Of a stretch of 41,663 bases of DNA, positions 31,534-39,477 are shown piece after piece; position 1 is the first letter of the stretch; each line of letters begins with the position of its first letter. Source of the DNA: JBGTCD01 sp041749015 (lineage in GTDB: Bacteria; Bacteroidota; Bacteroidia; Cytophagales; Cyclobacteriaceae). The position numbers were made by a program, and so were the translations under genes. The notes under the pieces are model-generated. The model was not told the DNA's origin. It saw only the letters and a program-made list of their open reading frames with translations, and did not search any database. Where the stretch lies: positions 1-41,663 of the forward strand of contig JBGTCD010000007.1 of NCBI GenBank assembly GCA_041749015.1. Reading direction: 5' to 3'.

Positions 31534-32724
31534 TCACCCAATCACGCCGGATCCAATAAGCTCATTGTTCTGATACCACGCTACAAACTGCCCACTGGCG
31601 ATGGCCTTCTGGGGCTGGTCAAATACCACATAGAGCCCTTCTTCCCGCATCATTAGCTGACAAGGCTCCAGAGGCTGCCTGTACCGGATCCGCGCCTGGT
31701 AAGAGGCTTCTTCTCCCGGCAGGAGCCGCAGGTCTTCCCGCAGCCAGTGGATGTCATCTTGCTTAACTAACAACCCGGGCCGGTATAGACCGGGGTGGTC
31801 CTCTCCCTGGCCTGTATATATGATATTTTCCTTTGTATCAGTGTCAATCACAAACAAGGGCAGGGGGGTACCGCCGATATTCAGCCCTTTGCGCTGGCCG
31901 ATGGTATAATAATGCGCACCATTGTGGGTGCCCACCACCTTGCCCATTTCCGGGGTGTAGGTGAAGGGGGCAGTAAGTGCTGGAAGGGTAGGGGCATCAT
32001 CCGGCCCTCCTGCTGTTACCTTTTCAAAAATTGGTGCATCGGCAGGGATTTCTACGACCTGACCTTTTTTAGGTGCCAGTTGCTGCTGCAGAAACTCTGG
32101 CAGGCGCACCTTACCGATAAAACAAAGCCCCTGCGAGTCTTTTTTTTCAGCCGTGACCAGACCCATCTCCCTGGCAATAGCGCGGACCTCGGGTTTTTTC
32201 AAGTGCCCTATGGGAAACAAGGCCTTGCTGAGCTGCTCCTGGGTAAGCTGACATAGGAAATAGCTTTGGTCCTTATTCCCATCTGCACCTGCCAATAGCT
32301 GGTAGATAATTTTACCGTCTTTCTCAAACTCTGATTTCTGACAGTAATGACCGGTGGCTACGAAATCAGCCTTTAGCCTCATGGCTGCCTTCAGAAAAAT
32401 ATCAAATTTGATTTCACGGTTACACAGGATATCAGGATTGGGGGTGCGGCCCTCCTGGTATTCTGTGAACATATAATTGACGATCCGCTCCTTGTATTCC
32501 TTGCTCAGGTCGATCGATTGAAAGGGGATGCCCAGCTTTTCGGCCACCATCATGGCATCATGGCTGTCTTCCAGCCATGGACATTCCTTGCTTATGGTGA
32601 CGGAGTCGTCATGCCAGTTTTTCATGAACATACCGATCACCTCATAGCCCTGCTCTCTGAGCAGGTATGCTGCTACACTGGAGTCGACACCTCCCGACAA
32701 TCCTACTACAACCCTTTTTTTCAT
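31534..32724 (-). CDS. mnmA: tRNA-specific 2-thiouridylase MnmA
   Basis: A 396-aa enzyme that thiolates U34 of tRNA-Lys, Glu and Gln. The PP-loop is GLSGGVDSS at 8-16, the catalytic cysteines are C101 (PDILCNREIKF) and C201 (DSQGLCFIGK), and THNGAHYYTIGQRKGLNIGG belongs to the conserved middle part. The start is the ATG at 32722-32724, which places MKKRVVVGLSGG at the N terminus; the longer frame would include the promoter. Confidence 0.95.
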   Translation of the reverse strand: MKKRVVVGLSGGVDSSVAAYLLREQGYEVIGMFMKNWHDDSVTISKECPWLEDSHDAMMVAEKLGIPFQSIDLSKEYKERIVNYMFTEYQEGRTPNPDILCNREIKFDIFLKAAMRLKADFVATGHYCQKSEFEKDGKIIYQLLAGADGNKDQSYFLCQLTQEQLSKALFPIGHLKKPEVRAIAREMGLVTAEKKDSQGLCFIGKVRLPEFLQQQLAPKKGQVVEIPADAPIFEKVTAGGPDDAPTLPALTAPFTYTPEMGKVVGTHNGAHYYTIGQRKGLNIGGTPLPLFVIDTDTKENIIYTGQGEDHPGLYRPGLLVKQDDIHWLREDLRLLPGEEASYQARIRYRQPLEPCQLMMREEGLYVVFDQPQKAIASGQFVAWYQNNELIGSGVIG

Positions 32725-32739
32725 ACTGATTATGCCCTG

Positions 32740-32747
32740 CAAAAGTA
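32740..32747 (-). promoter_or_regulatory. Promoter of mnmA
   Basis: On the minus strand the -7 element reads TACTTTTG, and a TTG at 32764-32766 lies 16 bp upstream, a complete -33/-7 pair. The leader would be about 12 nt. Confidence 0.6.
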
Positions 32748-32880
32748 CGGATTGTATATGATACAAAATACTGGCTTAGAGGGTTTCTGGAATGTGGGTT
32801 TTTTTGAACCGAATTATTTTCATAGGGGCAAACACATTTGGCGATTTGCCGAATGTCCACCCAACCATTTTGCCAGTTGA

Positions 32881-33630
32881 TTACTGCGCCAGATAGCCAC
32901 CATCCACATTGTAGTAGGCGCCTGTTACAAATGAAGCTTTATCAGAGTTTAACCACAAGGCCAGCTCTGCCACTTCTTCGGAGGACCCCAACCTGCCTAT
33001 AGGATGCAGACCTACCAATGCTTTCATGGTTTCATCATCCAATGCATCGAGTAATGGTGTCCTTATATATCCTGGTCCGATGGAGTTGATGCGGATTTTT
33101 TGTTGGGCATATTCTAAGGCTGCTGATTCGGTAAGCCCGATAACACCATGCTTAGAAGCTACATAGGCAGCAGAATTGGGGGTGCCCACTTTGCCAAGTA
33201 TGGAGGCCACATTTACAATACTGCCTCCGCCTGATTTGAGCATGGCAGGAATTTGGTATCGCATGCCATAAAATACCCCTGAAAGGTTGATGGCAATGGT
33301 TTTGTCCCATCCATCAATTGGATATTCTCCAAGCGGACTTATAGGCCCACCTATTCCGGCATTGTTCACGGCTATGTGCAAAGCACCAAAGTGTTTAACA
33401 GCTTGATCTACTACTTTTTTACCGTCATCGGGCTTAGAAGTATCCGCTTTTACAAAAATGGCCTCTGCACCTTTTGCCTTTATTTCTTCAACGGCTTCAT
33501 TACTGCCTGTTTCATCAATATCGGAGATTACAATTTTTGCTCCTTCTGATGCATACAATAAGGCAATGGCTTTGCCTATTCCTGAACCACCACCTGTTAT
33601 GATGGCTACTTTGTTTTCTAAACTTTTCAT
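32881..33630 (-). CDS. Short-chain dehydrogenase/reductase
   Basis: A 249-aa classical SDR. The NAD(P)-binding motif TGGGSGIG is at 12-19, NNAG at 89-92, and the catalytic residues are S143, Y156 and K160 (YVASK). D37-I38-D39 after the second beta strand suggests NAD preference. Length and C-terminal VDGGYLAQ are typical of glucose 1-dehydrogenase or ketoacyl reductase-like members. The substrate cannot be assigned. A near-match promoter (minus strand CATCTTTG) lies at 33669-33676. The gap to mnmA (114 bp) holds the mnmA promoter. Confidence 0.9.
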   Translation of the reverse strand: MKSLENKVAIITGGGSGIGKAIALLYASEGAKIVISDIDETGSNEAVEEIKAKGAEAIFVKADTSKPDDGKKVVDQAVKHFGALHIAVNNAGIGGPISPLGEYPIDGWDKTIAINLSGVFYGMRYQIPAMLKSGGGSIVNVASILGKVGTPNSAAYVASKHGVIGLTESAALEYAQQKIRINSIGPGYIRTPLLDALDDETMKALVGLHPIGRLGSSEEVAELALWLNSDKASFVTGAYYNVDGGYLAQ

Positions 33631-33798
33631 CTTTTAATTGATTTAAATGATTAATTAAATGGTCAACACAAAGATGCAGGCAATTATGGGGTAGGGGGTT
33701 ACAGGTTTCGAACAAAGAGTTGTAAATTCAGGAAAGGAGTTCTTTCACTTACTTATGAAATAGGTGCTTGCTGTGGAAATCAAATAAAGGAGCTTAAA
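33631..33798. other. Intergenic region upstream of the SDR gene
   Basis: A stretch of 168 bp with no open frame worth reporting and no clear terminator for the AI-2E-type gene to its right. Nothing else is recognised. Confidence 0.4.
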
Positions 33799-34911
33799 CT
33801 ATTTGGTCAGCTTCCCCTTTATATTTTTGAATCCTTTGGAGAGAAAATCATCGCCTTTTTTCTTATTGGATCCATTAAAGTCATTAATCAACATAGCAAT
33901 GGGTTTCAGCTCCTGATACTCTTCACAAATCACTCTTAACATGGCGGTAAAGGGTAGAAATAGAATCATCCCGGCTACTCCCCATACTGTGGCACCTATA
34001 AAGATGCTCAAGATAGTAGCCAGTGCGTTAAGCTGTAGATTCCCACCTACAATTTTTGGGGAAAGGTAATTACTTTCGATAAACTGAACCACCCAGAAAA
34101 ATATAATGATGGATAGAGGCATCCAAACAGAATCGTAAGTCAGGAAAGCATATAAAACGGGTATGGCAGCGCCAGTAACGGTTCCTGCATAGGGAACGAT
34201 GGCTAAAGTGGCAGCTAAAAACCCAAAAAGAAAAGGACTGTCGATTCCGATAATCCAAAGCCCGATACTGTTAACAAACCCAAGTATCAGGACAATTACA
34301 AACATCCCAAACAGGTATTTTTTACCTACTTGCTGAACAGATTTAAACATATTTAAAGCCCTGTCCCTATTTTCCCTGGGGTAAAAATGGGTAAATGCAT
34401 TAACCAACCCATCTCTGTAAAGTAAAATTAGGAAGGTAAAAACAATGGCTATCAGTGCCCCGCTGAAGAAAGCAACCGAGCCATTGAAGGTTTGATTAAC
34501 GATTGGCCCAATCGAATCATTGACCAATTCTTTGAGTTTTTCCAGTAACTCTCCTTTTTCAATTTGGGGTGCAAAGGAGATATTTTTATTTATGAATAAA
34601 GTGACATCAGTGAAAACCCCTATAATCTTATCCTTAAACTCTGTGAGGTTCTCTGAAAGTTGAATAATCTGAGTGGAAAAAAGATAGATGCCACCTCCAA
34701 TTAATATGAATAGCGCAAGTATGGAAAGAAAAGAAGCCATGATTCTATTGGCCCCCCACCTTTCAAATCTTTTAGCTATTGGGAAAAGTATAAATGAAAT
34801 AATAACTGAAAATGCCAGTGGCACGAGTACGGGTTTGGCCACAATCAAAATCGCAAAAAGCGCGAATGCTGTGGCAATGGCAAAAAATACTTTTTGAAAA
34901 GAGATATTCAT
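33799..34911 (-). CDS. AI-2E family transporter (TqsA/PerM type)
   Basis: A 370-aa polytopic inner-membrane protein. The N-terminal helices (KVFFAIATAFALFAILIVAK, VPLAFSVIISFILFPIA), a soluble amphipathic middle region (residues ~80-140) and C-terminal helices with LGFVNSIGLWIIGIDSPFLF, VQFIESNYLSPKIVGG and GVAGMILFLPFTAMLRV match the family. The proteins are annotated as AI-2 exporters, but many members have other or unknown substrates (some are Na+/H+ antiporters). A single gene with no clear promoter seen. Confidence 0.9.
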   Translation of the reverse strand: MNISFQKVFFAIATAFALFAILIVAKPVLVPLAFSVIISFILFPIAKRFERWGANRIMASFLSILALFILIGGGIYLFSTQIIQLSENLTEFKDKIIGVFTDVTLFINKNISFAPQIEKGELLEKLKELVNDSIGPIVNQTFNGSVAFFSGALIAIVFTFLILLYRDGLVNAFTHFYPRENRDRALNMFKSVQQVGKKYLFGMFVIVLILGFVNSIGLWIIGIDSPFLFGFLAATLAIVPYAGTVTGAAIPVLYAFLTYDSVWMPLSIIIFFWVVQFIESNYLSPKIVGGNLQLNALATILSIFIGATVWGVAGMILFLPFTAMLRVICEEYQELKPIAMLINDFNGSNKKKGDDFLSKGFKNIKGKLTK

Positions 34912-35039
34912 ATGAGGTCAGATGCCTAAGGTTGAGGTGCTAAGTTTTACCCAGCATTTTGTTTAACGTTGGTCGGTAGTTTCTGGTTTTCATGTAAGTT
35001 GGCCATTTGGGAAGCCTGCAATTGGCCGCGTCCTTTTCA

Positions 35040-35654
35040 TTATCTGCCTTTGATTAGCTTTCCAATTTTAATAAAAAGCGCTGATATTCCAATGAAGAGC
35101 GCCATGAGCCCAAAGCTGTTGATTAAGACTTTTGTCCATCCCAGTTCCCCCACGTCAACAAAAGGGTAAGGATAAAAATCAGAAAAACTACCCCGGATCA
35201 ATATGTATATCAGGTAAAGTAAGGGATAGATTAACCATTGAGGTATTTGTCTATACTTTATCATGGATTTGTCTTCGTACAAAAACCAGAAAAAAACTAC
35301 AAGGGCCGGGATTATGGAGTGCAGCAATTCATCTACAATCATTTGAATACCTGTTGGCTCCCAAATATGCCGTAATACAATTTGGTAAACGAGCCCAACA
35401 ATAGTAATGTAAACCGTTACCGCAGTTAAAATGCCTGGTTTGTTTAGAACTGATAGACCTCCTTTTTTCTGTTTAATTACGGCTAATGTAAAATAAACCG
35501 CTACCAACAGATTGGTCAAAATCGTAAAAAAACTAAAGAATCGGATGGTGGTTTCACCAATCGGAACAACCCGATTTTCTGCCATTAAATAATATTGGAC
35601 CAAAACTGCAACCCAGGCGATGGCAGCCAAAAGTATTGATAATTTTTGCTTCAT
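35040..35654 (-). CDS. Pr6Pr-family-like integral membrane protein
   Basis: A 204-aa protein with about six hydrophobic helices (ILLAAIAWVAVLVQYYLM, FFSFFTILTNLLVAVYFTLAV, AVTVYITIVGLVYQIVL, IIPALVVFFWFLYE, WLIYPLLYLIYILIRG, VLINSFGLMALFIGISALF). FFSFFTILTN and the HxxxPALVxxFWFLY-type segment fit the Pr6Pr/FAR-17a-related membrane proteins. The function is unknown. A -7 element (minus TATATTTG) lies about 63 bp before the start. Confidence 0.82.
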   Translation of the reverse strand: MKQKLSILLAAIAWVAVLVQYYLMAENRVVPIGETTIRFFSFFTILTNLLVAVYFTLAVIKQKKGGLSVLNKPGILTAVTVYITIVGLVYQIVLRHIWEPTGIQMIVDELLHSIIPALVVFFWFLYEDKSMIKYRQIPQWLIYPLLYLIYILIRGSFSDFYPYPFVDVGELGWTKVLINSFGLMALFIGISALFIKIGKLIKGR

Positions 35655-35716
35655 AATGGAATATAGGGGGGATTAAGGCCAAGGATTTTCAGATACTTGA
35701 GGGTACTAGGCACCCG

Positions 35717-35724
35717 CAAATATA
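35717..35724 (-). promoter_or_regulatory. Candidate -7 element of the Pr6Pr-like gene
   Basis: On the minus strand this reads TATATTTG, fitting TAnnTTTG. The predicted leader is about 58 nt; the -33 side is not convincing. Confidence 0.35.
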
Positions 35725-35816
35725 TTCACAAGGACTAAGGTAATCGAAAGAATCTATATTTTCAATTTGCTGAATTTAAGGGGAGGTAACAAAAAAGGGA
35801 GACTAGTTCGACCTGG

Positions 35817-35851
35817 ATAGTCTAAGGCAGTCCTAAAGACTATGGGCAGTC
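35817..35851. other. Inverted and direct repeat in the gap before the antiporter 3' end
   Basis: ATAGTCT at 35817-35823 pairs with AGACTAT at 35837-35843, with GGCAGTC at 35826-35832 repeated at 35845-35851. It lies just past the antiporter stop. It lacks a T-run, so it is not a standard terminator; it could be an operator or a structured 3' end. Confidence 0.3.
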
Positions 35852-35873
35852 ACTCGCTTGGCAGCAATAGTTT

Positions 35874-36830
35874 TTATATTTCTTTTCCTATCAAATACAC
35901 CATATAGCCAATATAGAATAGTAACAAGATGCCAGCTTCCCATCTGTCTAGTTTTTTCCTTTGTCCGGTAAACATGGCTATAAACAGAAAGGTTGTTCCT
36001 CCTGCAAGTATATAAAGATCAATGTTGAATAGACTGGCATAACCAATTGGTTTGATAATTGAACTTACTGCCAGGATAAAGAAAATATTGAAAATATTTG
36101 AACCAATGATATTACCTACCGCTATATCACTGTTCTTTTTAATTGCTGCTACCACAGATGTTGCCAATTCTGGTAAGGATGTCCCGGCAGCAACAATGGT
36201 TAATCCAATTAATTTCTCGCTCATGCCCAAATAGGTTGCTATTTCCACAGAATTGACCACAACCAATCTTCCTCCAATTACCAAACCTGTCAATCCGAGA
36301 ATGACAAACCCCCATATTTTTAAGGAACTATAATTCTTTTCGAGGGTTTTTTCTTCTGAAGTGTCAGTTTTAAGTTGCTTATACACATAGAAAAGAAAGA
36401 GTACGAATAGGACCAGTAAAATTAACCCGTCAACACGTGTAAGCACATTTGGGCCTTTGGATAGAAAGTCATTTGTCAATACAAAAAGGATAACAATTGC
36501 AAAGAATGAGAGCGGAATCTCTTTCCACACTGTGCTCGACTGTACTGTCAAAGGGGTAATTAGTCCGACTATTCCAAGGATTATAAATAAGTTGAAATTA
36601 TTACTCCCAATTACATTCCCGAAAACAATGTCTTGATGATTTTGAATTGAAGCGAAAGTATTTACCACCAATTCGGGAGCTGAGGTCCCAAAAGCAACAA
36701 TAGTCAGCCCGATAGCAAGGTTTGACACCTTGTATCTTTTTGCAAGAGCCGAAGCCCCGTTCACCAGCCAATCCGCTCCTTTAATGAGCAAAGCAAGTCC
36801 TAAAGCTAGAAGGAGTATTTGTATTAACAT
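35874..36830 (-). CDS. K+-independent Na+/Ca2+ exchanger family protein (YrbG-like)
   Basis: A 318-aa membrane antiporter with two inverted repeats. Each carries the alpha-repeat motif: AFGTSAPELVVN with GNVIGSNNFN at about 47-80, and AAGTSLPELATS with GNIIGSNIFN at about 214-248. These supply the acidic and asparagine ligands of the CaCA superfamily. About ten helices are predicted. It is expected to exchange Na+ (or H+) for Ca2+. It is a single minus-strand gene between the Pr6Pr-like gene and the CNNM protein gene. Confidence 0.93.
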   Translation of the reverse strand: MLIQILLLALGLALLIKGADWLVNGASALAKRYKVSNLAIGLTIVAFGTSAPELVVNTFASIQNHQDIVFGNVIGSNNFNLFIILGIVGLITPLTVQSSTVWKEIPLSFFAIVILFVLTNDFLSKGPNVLTRVDGLILLVLFVLFLFYVYKQLKTDTSEEKTLEKNYSSLKIWGFVILGLTGLVIGGRLVVVNSVEIATYLGMSEKLIGLTIVAAGTSLPELATSVVAAIKKNSDIAVGNIIGSNIFNIFFILAVSSIIKPIGYASLFNIDLYILAGGTTFLFIAMFTGQRKKLDRWEAGILLLFYIGYMVYLIGKEI

Positions 36831-36887
36831 GTTATGGCCCTTTTTCTATCGTTGCTAAACATTCTGATATCATAAATCGCCTTGACG

Positions 36888-36920
36888 ATTATGAGTATAA
36901 AAATATAATTATCTCATAAT
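36888..36920 (-). other. AT-rich hairpin after the 44-aa ORF
   Basis: ATTATGAG at 36888-36895 and CTCATAAT at 36913-36920 are perfect 8-bp arms around an AT-rich 17-nt loop, immediately downstream of the small ORF stop on the minus strand. It may end that transcript, but the stem is AT-rich and there is no clear T-run. Confidence 0.3.
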
Positions 36921-37054
36921 TAATCCAAAAGCTTGTCCTTGGCTGTTTCAGGATATTGGCTGATATAGAAGGGGGGTTCGGCAATTCCGGTAAATAGTCG
37001 GCAGTATTCCCAAACCTGAATATGACGGTTTTTAAGGTCTTCTTCCTTATTCAT
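36920..37054 (-). CDS. Small unknown protein (44 aa) coupled to the CNNM/CBS gene
   Basis: A 44-aa frame MNKEEDLKNRHIQVWEYCRL followed by FTGIAEPPFYISQYPETAKD and KLLD. Its ATG overlaps the last 8 bp of the upstream CNNM/CBS gene (ATGAATAA), an arrangement typical of translational coupling. Composition is protein-like: Trp, Tyr, Cys and a P-PFYISQYPETA stretch rather than random sequence. There is no signal peptide or membrane helix. I do not recognise it. A hairpin follows its stop. Comparative data would be needed to prove it is translated. Confidence 0.5.
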   Translation of the reverse strand: MNKEEDLKNRHIQVWEYCRLFTGIAEPPFYISQYPETAKDKLLD

Positions 37055-38024
37055 TATCGAATTCGTCTGTAATTTCACCGACAATTTCTTCCACAATATC
37101 TTCTAATGTCACTAATCCTTTAAATTCACCCTGTTCATTTTCTACGATGGCCAAATGATACCTTTTTACATTGAGATCCTTTAACACCTGAATGATACTT
37201 TGGGTGTTTTTGACAAATAAAATTGGCCTGATAAATTTATGCAAGCTATCAGAAGATATAGTATCTCTCTTTAAGGCTATTTCTTTAAAATTCAAATAAC
37301 CAAATATCCCTTGCGGTGATTCCGTTTTGCTTACCGGGTATCTGGTGTGTAAATGCATTTCGGCCAAGTCGAAATATTCATCAACGCCAATGGTCTCAGG
37401 AAAATAAATAACTTTTGAAATAGGAAGCATTACATCCTCGATTTTTCTATTTTTCAGGTTTGAGGTTTTAATGATTATATCTTCCTGATCCTTGTTAATG
37501 ATGTTTTCAACCTGGGCAATTCTGGCAATTGTTTGGATGTCTTCCAACGAATATTTAGCACTTTTTTCTTTTTTCTTTACAATCAATTTATTGAAAAGAT
37601 CAGTGAGATAAATAAGAGGCTGAAGCACCTTAACTGTCATGCTTAAAGGCAGTGCGATATGTCTCGCTAAATTTTTTGAGTTAGAAACACCAATAACTTT
37701 AGGAAGGATCTCTGTACCAAACAGGATGATCACTGTAAAAACAATCGAAAATAACCAAATCCACTCGTCTCCATAAATTTCGTCAAAGGCACTTCCTGCA
37801 ATAGTTGCACCGCCGGTGTGGGCAATGGTATTCAAAATAAGTATTGCGGCAATCGGTCTGTTTATATTACCTTTTAACTTGTCGAGAATAATAGCATAGG
37901 TAAGACCTTTTTGTTTGTCTGTTTCTATTTTTACACTATTCAAACTCAATAGCGTTGCTTCGGTTAAGGAGCACAAAAAAGAAACAATGATCGCTACTAA
38001 TGAGCTGATTATAAAAATTGTCAT
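37047..38024 (-). CDS. CNNM-domain (DUF21) transporter with CBS pair
   Basis: A 325-aa membrane protein. Residues 1 to ~170 form the CNNM/DUF21 domain with about four hydrophobic helices (FIISSLVAIIVSFLCSLTEA at the start, AAILILNTIAHTGGATIAGS, FSIVFTVIILFGTEILPKVI). Residues ~200-320 are two CBS domains (DVMLPISKVIYFPETIGVDE, then GLVTLEDIVEEIVGEITDEF). Relatives are the CorC/MpfA Mg2+ efflux proteins, so Mg2+ or Na+-coupled cation export is likely. It lacks the C-terminal CorC_HlyC domain found in longer relatives (~430 aa). The 44-aa ORF overlaps its end. Confidence 0.9.
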   Translation of the reverse strand: MTIFIISSLVAIIVSFLCSLTEATLLSLNSVKIETDKQKGLTYAIILDKLKGNINRPIAAILILNTIAHTGGATIAGSAFDEIYGDEWIWLFSIVFTVIILFGTEILPKVIGVSNSKNLARHIALPLSMTVKVLQPLIYLTDLFNKLIVKKKEKSAKYSLEDIQTIARIAQVENIINKDQEDIIIKTSNLKNRKIEDVMLPISKVIYFPETIGVDEYFDLAEMHLHTRYPVSKTESPQGIFGYLNFKEIALKRDTISSDSLHKFIRPILFVKNTQSIIQVLKDLNVKRYHLAIVENEQGEFKGLVTLEDIVEEIVGEITDEFDNE

Positions 38025-38055
38025 TTGGATTTAGTTTTTTCAATACTTAAACGTT

Positions 38056-38063
38056 CAAACCTA
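38056..38063 (-). promoter_or_regulatory. -7 promoter element of the CNNM/CBS gene
   Basis: On the minus strand this reads TAGGTTTG, fitting TAnnTTTG, with a predicted leader of about 28 nt. Confidence 0.4.
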
Positions 38064-38115
38064 ATAAATCTAACAAACTTCTGAGAATTTTTTGCAGTGG
38101 TGGGTTAATAAAAAC

Positions 38116-38151
38116 AAGCCCTGCGGACTTGAAGTGGGTCCACAGGGCTTT
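38116..38151 (-). terminator. Terminator of the 167-aa unknown gene
   Basis: AAGCCCTG...GGAC pairs with GTCC...CAGGGCTT with one mismatch, around a 9-nt loop. Read on the minus strand it is followed by TGTTTTTATT. It begins just after the stop codon of the gene at 38154. Confidence 0.8.
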
Positions 38152-38153
38152 GC

Positions 38154-38657
38154 TTATGCTACCTTTTGTTTTTTGAGGCTGTTGTTGAATTGTTTTGACC
38201 ATTTGTCAGCCAACTGTAACTCTCCGCTGAGCTGGATATTTGCTTCTTTGTCATACAGTTCAAATCTTGTTTCACCTTTGCTTTTTTCTTCTGGCAAAAA
38301 GCAAAGTTCTAAACGTTCCGTAATCGTTACCTTTTCACCATCGCTTTTAAGGTTTAGGATCTTTTTTACGGGTTGGCATGCCTGAATTTCAGAAAGGTCA
38401 ACAAATTGAGAAATAGTCTCTTCTTTTTTCTGTTTTAAGAAGAATACATAGTTTCTGTTTTCGTCCATCCCAATTAGGAAGTCACCACAAAATTCGTGTT
38501 GACCGATGTTAGCGTTATTCTGATGTGCATTTTCCTTGAGTGCCTGCAACATTTTCTTTTCTCTTTTTACGCGGTTGTAATGCACTATTACAAACGGCAC
38601 AATACATATAAGTATTGAGATCGTACCAATGATGGCGGTACCCCAATCCATTTCCAT
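38154..38657 (-). CDS. Unknown protein with one N-terminal membrane anchor
   Basis: A 167-aa protein. An N-terminal helix (GTAIIGTISILICIVPFVIV) is followed by a basic stretch (HYNRVKREKKMLQAL), so the rest probably faces the cytoplasm. The C-terminal part looks beta-rich with regular spacing (EFCGDFLIGMDENRNYVFFL, VTITERLELCFLPEEKS, RFELYDKEANIQLSGELQLA). No domain recognised. It has a strong terminator of its own. Function unknown. Confidence 0.75.
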   Translation of the reverse strand: MEMDWGTAIIGTISILICIVPFVIVHYNRVKREKKMLQALKENAHQNNANIGQHEFCGDFLIGMDENRNYVFFLKQKKEETISQFVDLSEIQACQPVKKILNLKSDGEKVTITERLELCFLPEEKSKGETRFELYDKEANIQLSGELQLADKWSKQFNNSLKKQKVA

Positions 38658-38769
38658 TTTTTTAGTTTTTTAAAATACATACATTGAAAATTGAGCCCTG
38701 CACGAATGCAAAGCCATTTAAAATATAGTCAGATGCCGGGCCTGGCCTGGCTGACAACTAAAAAGTGGA

Positions 38770-39141
38770 TTACCAATAATAGTGGAAGGGAAAGATGCGG
38801 TTTGACTTCCGATGATTAATCAGAATATTTCCCGTGATATGGTTGTATTGAATAAATGCTGAATCAAAAAGCTGATCTGTAGCTGAAGCTATTGCCCGCT
38901 GTTCGTTAAAAAGATTTTTGAGGCCAGGGACAGGTATATTGTTGAAACTGTTTACCGTGTTTTCCGCCTGTGGGGTATGGGAGAAAAGTTTAGCCGGGAA
39001 ATCAGAAAAATAGGCTTCTTGTGAAGAGGGCGGTTCATTATTGAAATCAGAATATGCAAGCGACTTGGTGGAAAGCCCTATTGCAAAGCAATAAATCGCT
39101 ATTAAAAACACTACACCAAATACTCTGATGTTACTATTCAC
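38770..39141 (-). CDS. Small secreted unknown protein with FPFHYYW ending
   Basis: A 123-aa protein starting at GTG (39139-39141). An N-terminal hydrophobic segment (VFGVVFLIAIYCFAIGLS) looks like a signal peptide; the mature part is polar and Asn/Ser/Phe-rich (ENTVNSFNNIPVPGLKNLFN) and ends in RIFPFHYYW. No other Met occurs in the frame. A perfect -7 element (minus TAGCTTTG at 39146-39153) predicts a transcript starting at or next to the GTG. I recall similar FPFHYFW-ending proteins in other Bacteroidota, but have no function for them. Confidence 0.68.
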   Translation of the reverse strand: MNSNIRVFGVVFLIAIYCFAIGLSTKSLAYSDFNNEPPSSQEAYFSDFPAKLFSHTPQAENTVNSFNNIPVPGLKNLFNEQRAIASATDQLFDSAFIQYNHITGNILINHRKSNRIFPFHYYW

Positions 39142-39145
39142 ACTG

Positions 39146-39153
39146 CAAAGCTA
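39146..39153 (-). promoter_or_regulatory. -7 promoter element of the FPFHYYW protein gene
   Basis: On the minus strand this reads TAGCTTTG, fitting TAnnTTTG, directly before the GTG start; leaderless transcription is predicted. Confidence 0.45.
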
Positions 39154-39477
39154 TATCAAATTATTGTGATATTTCTTGTTAGGTAGAAAATCATTTTGCG
39201 GACTAAAAGACCTAGCGTTTTGCAGCTGCCTGAAGGTGGTAACAAAATGCACATTTTTAGCATGTTAGCCGGCATGGCTTTGTGCTGTTATAGGCAGTGC
39301 TGCTGTTCGTCCGAGACACAACTGAAGTTCGCACACACTTTGTTCAAAGTTCAAAGCGATTTACTTTGAATGCTTCACGCTAGTAAGTCAGCACTAACCC
39401 TTTTAGTGTCCTGTGCGTTGGCATTGAGAGTAGTAAAATACTTGCAAATGGGTAAGTTATCGGAGTGATGTTCTTCA
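39154..39477. other. Gene-free region with two hairpins
   Basis: About 320 bp with no credible frame on either strand. It contains TTCAAAG/CTTTGAA (39350-39356 and 39364-39370) and CACTAA/TTAGTG (39392-39397 and 39403-39408), neither followed by a T-run. The sequence between 39260 and 39330 is G/C- and T-rich and differs in texture from the AT-rich flanks. I see no tRNA, att site or promoter. It could hold a structured RNA or be a degraded element; both are guesses. Confidence 0.4.

Noticed and set aside
32725..32766. Longer N terminus for MnmA
   Set aside because: It includes the mnmA promoter elements, and the PP-loop is normally within the first ~10 residues, as with the ATG at 32724.
39392..39408. 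CACTAA/TTAGTG hairpin as a terminator of the response regulator gene
   Set aside because: There is no T-run in either direction and it lies 70 bp past the stop codon; listed only as structure in the gene-free region.
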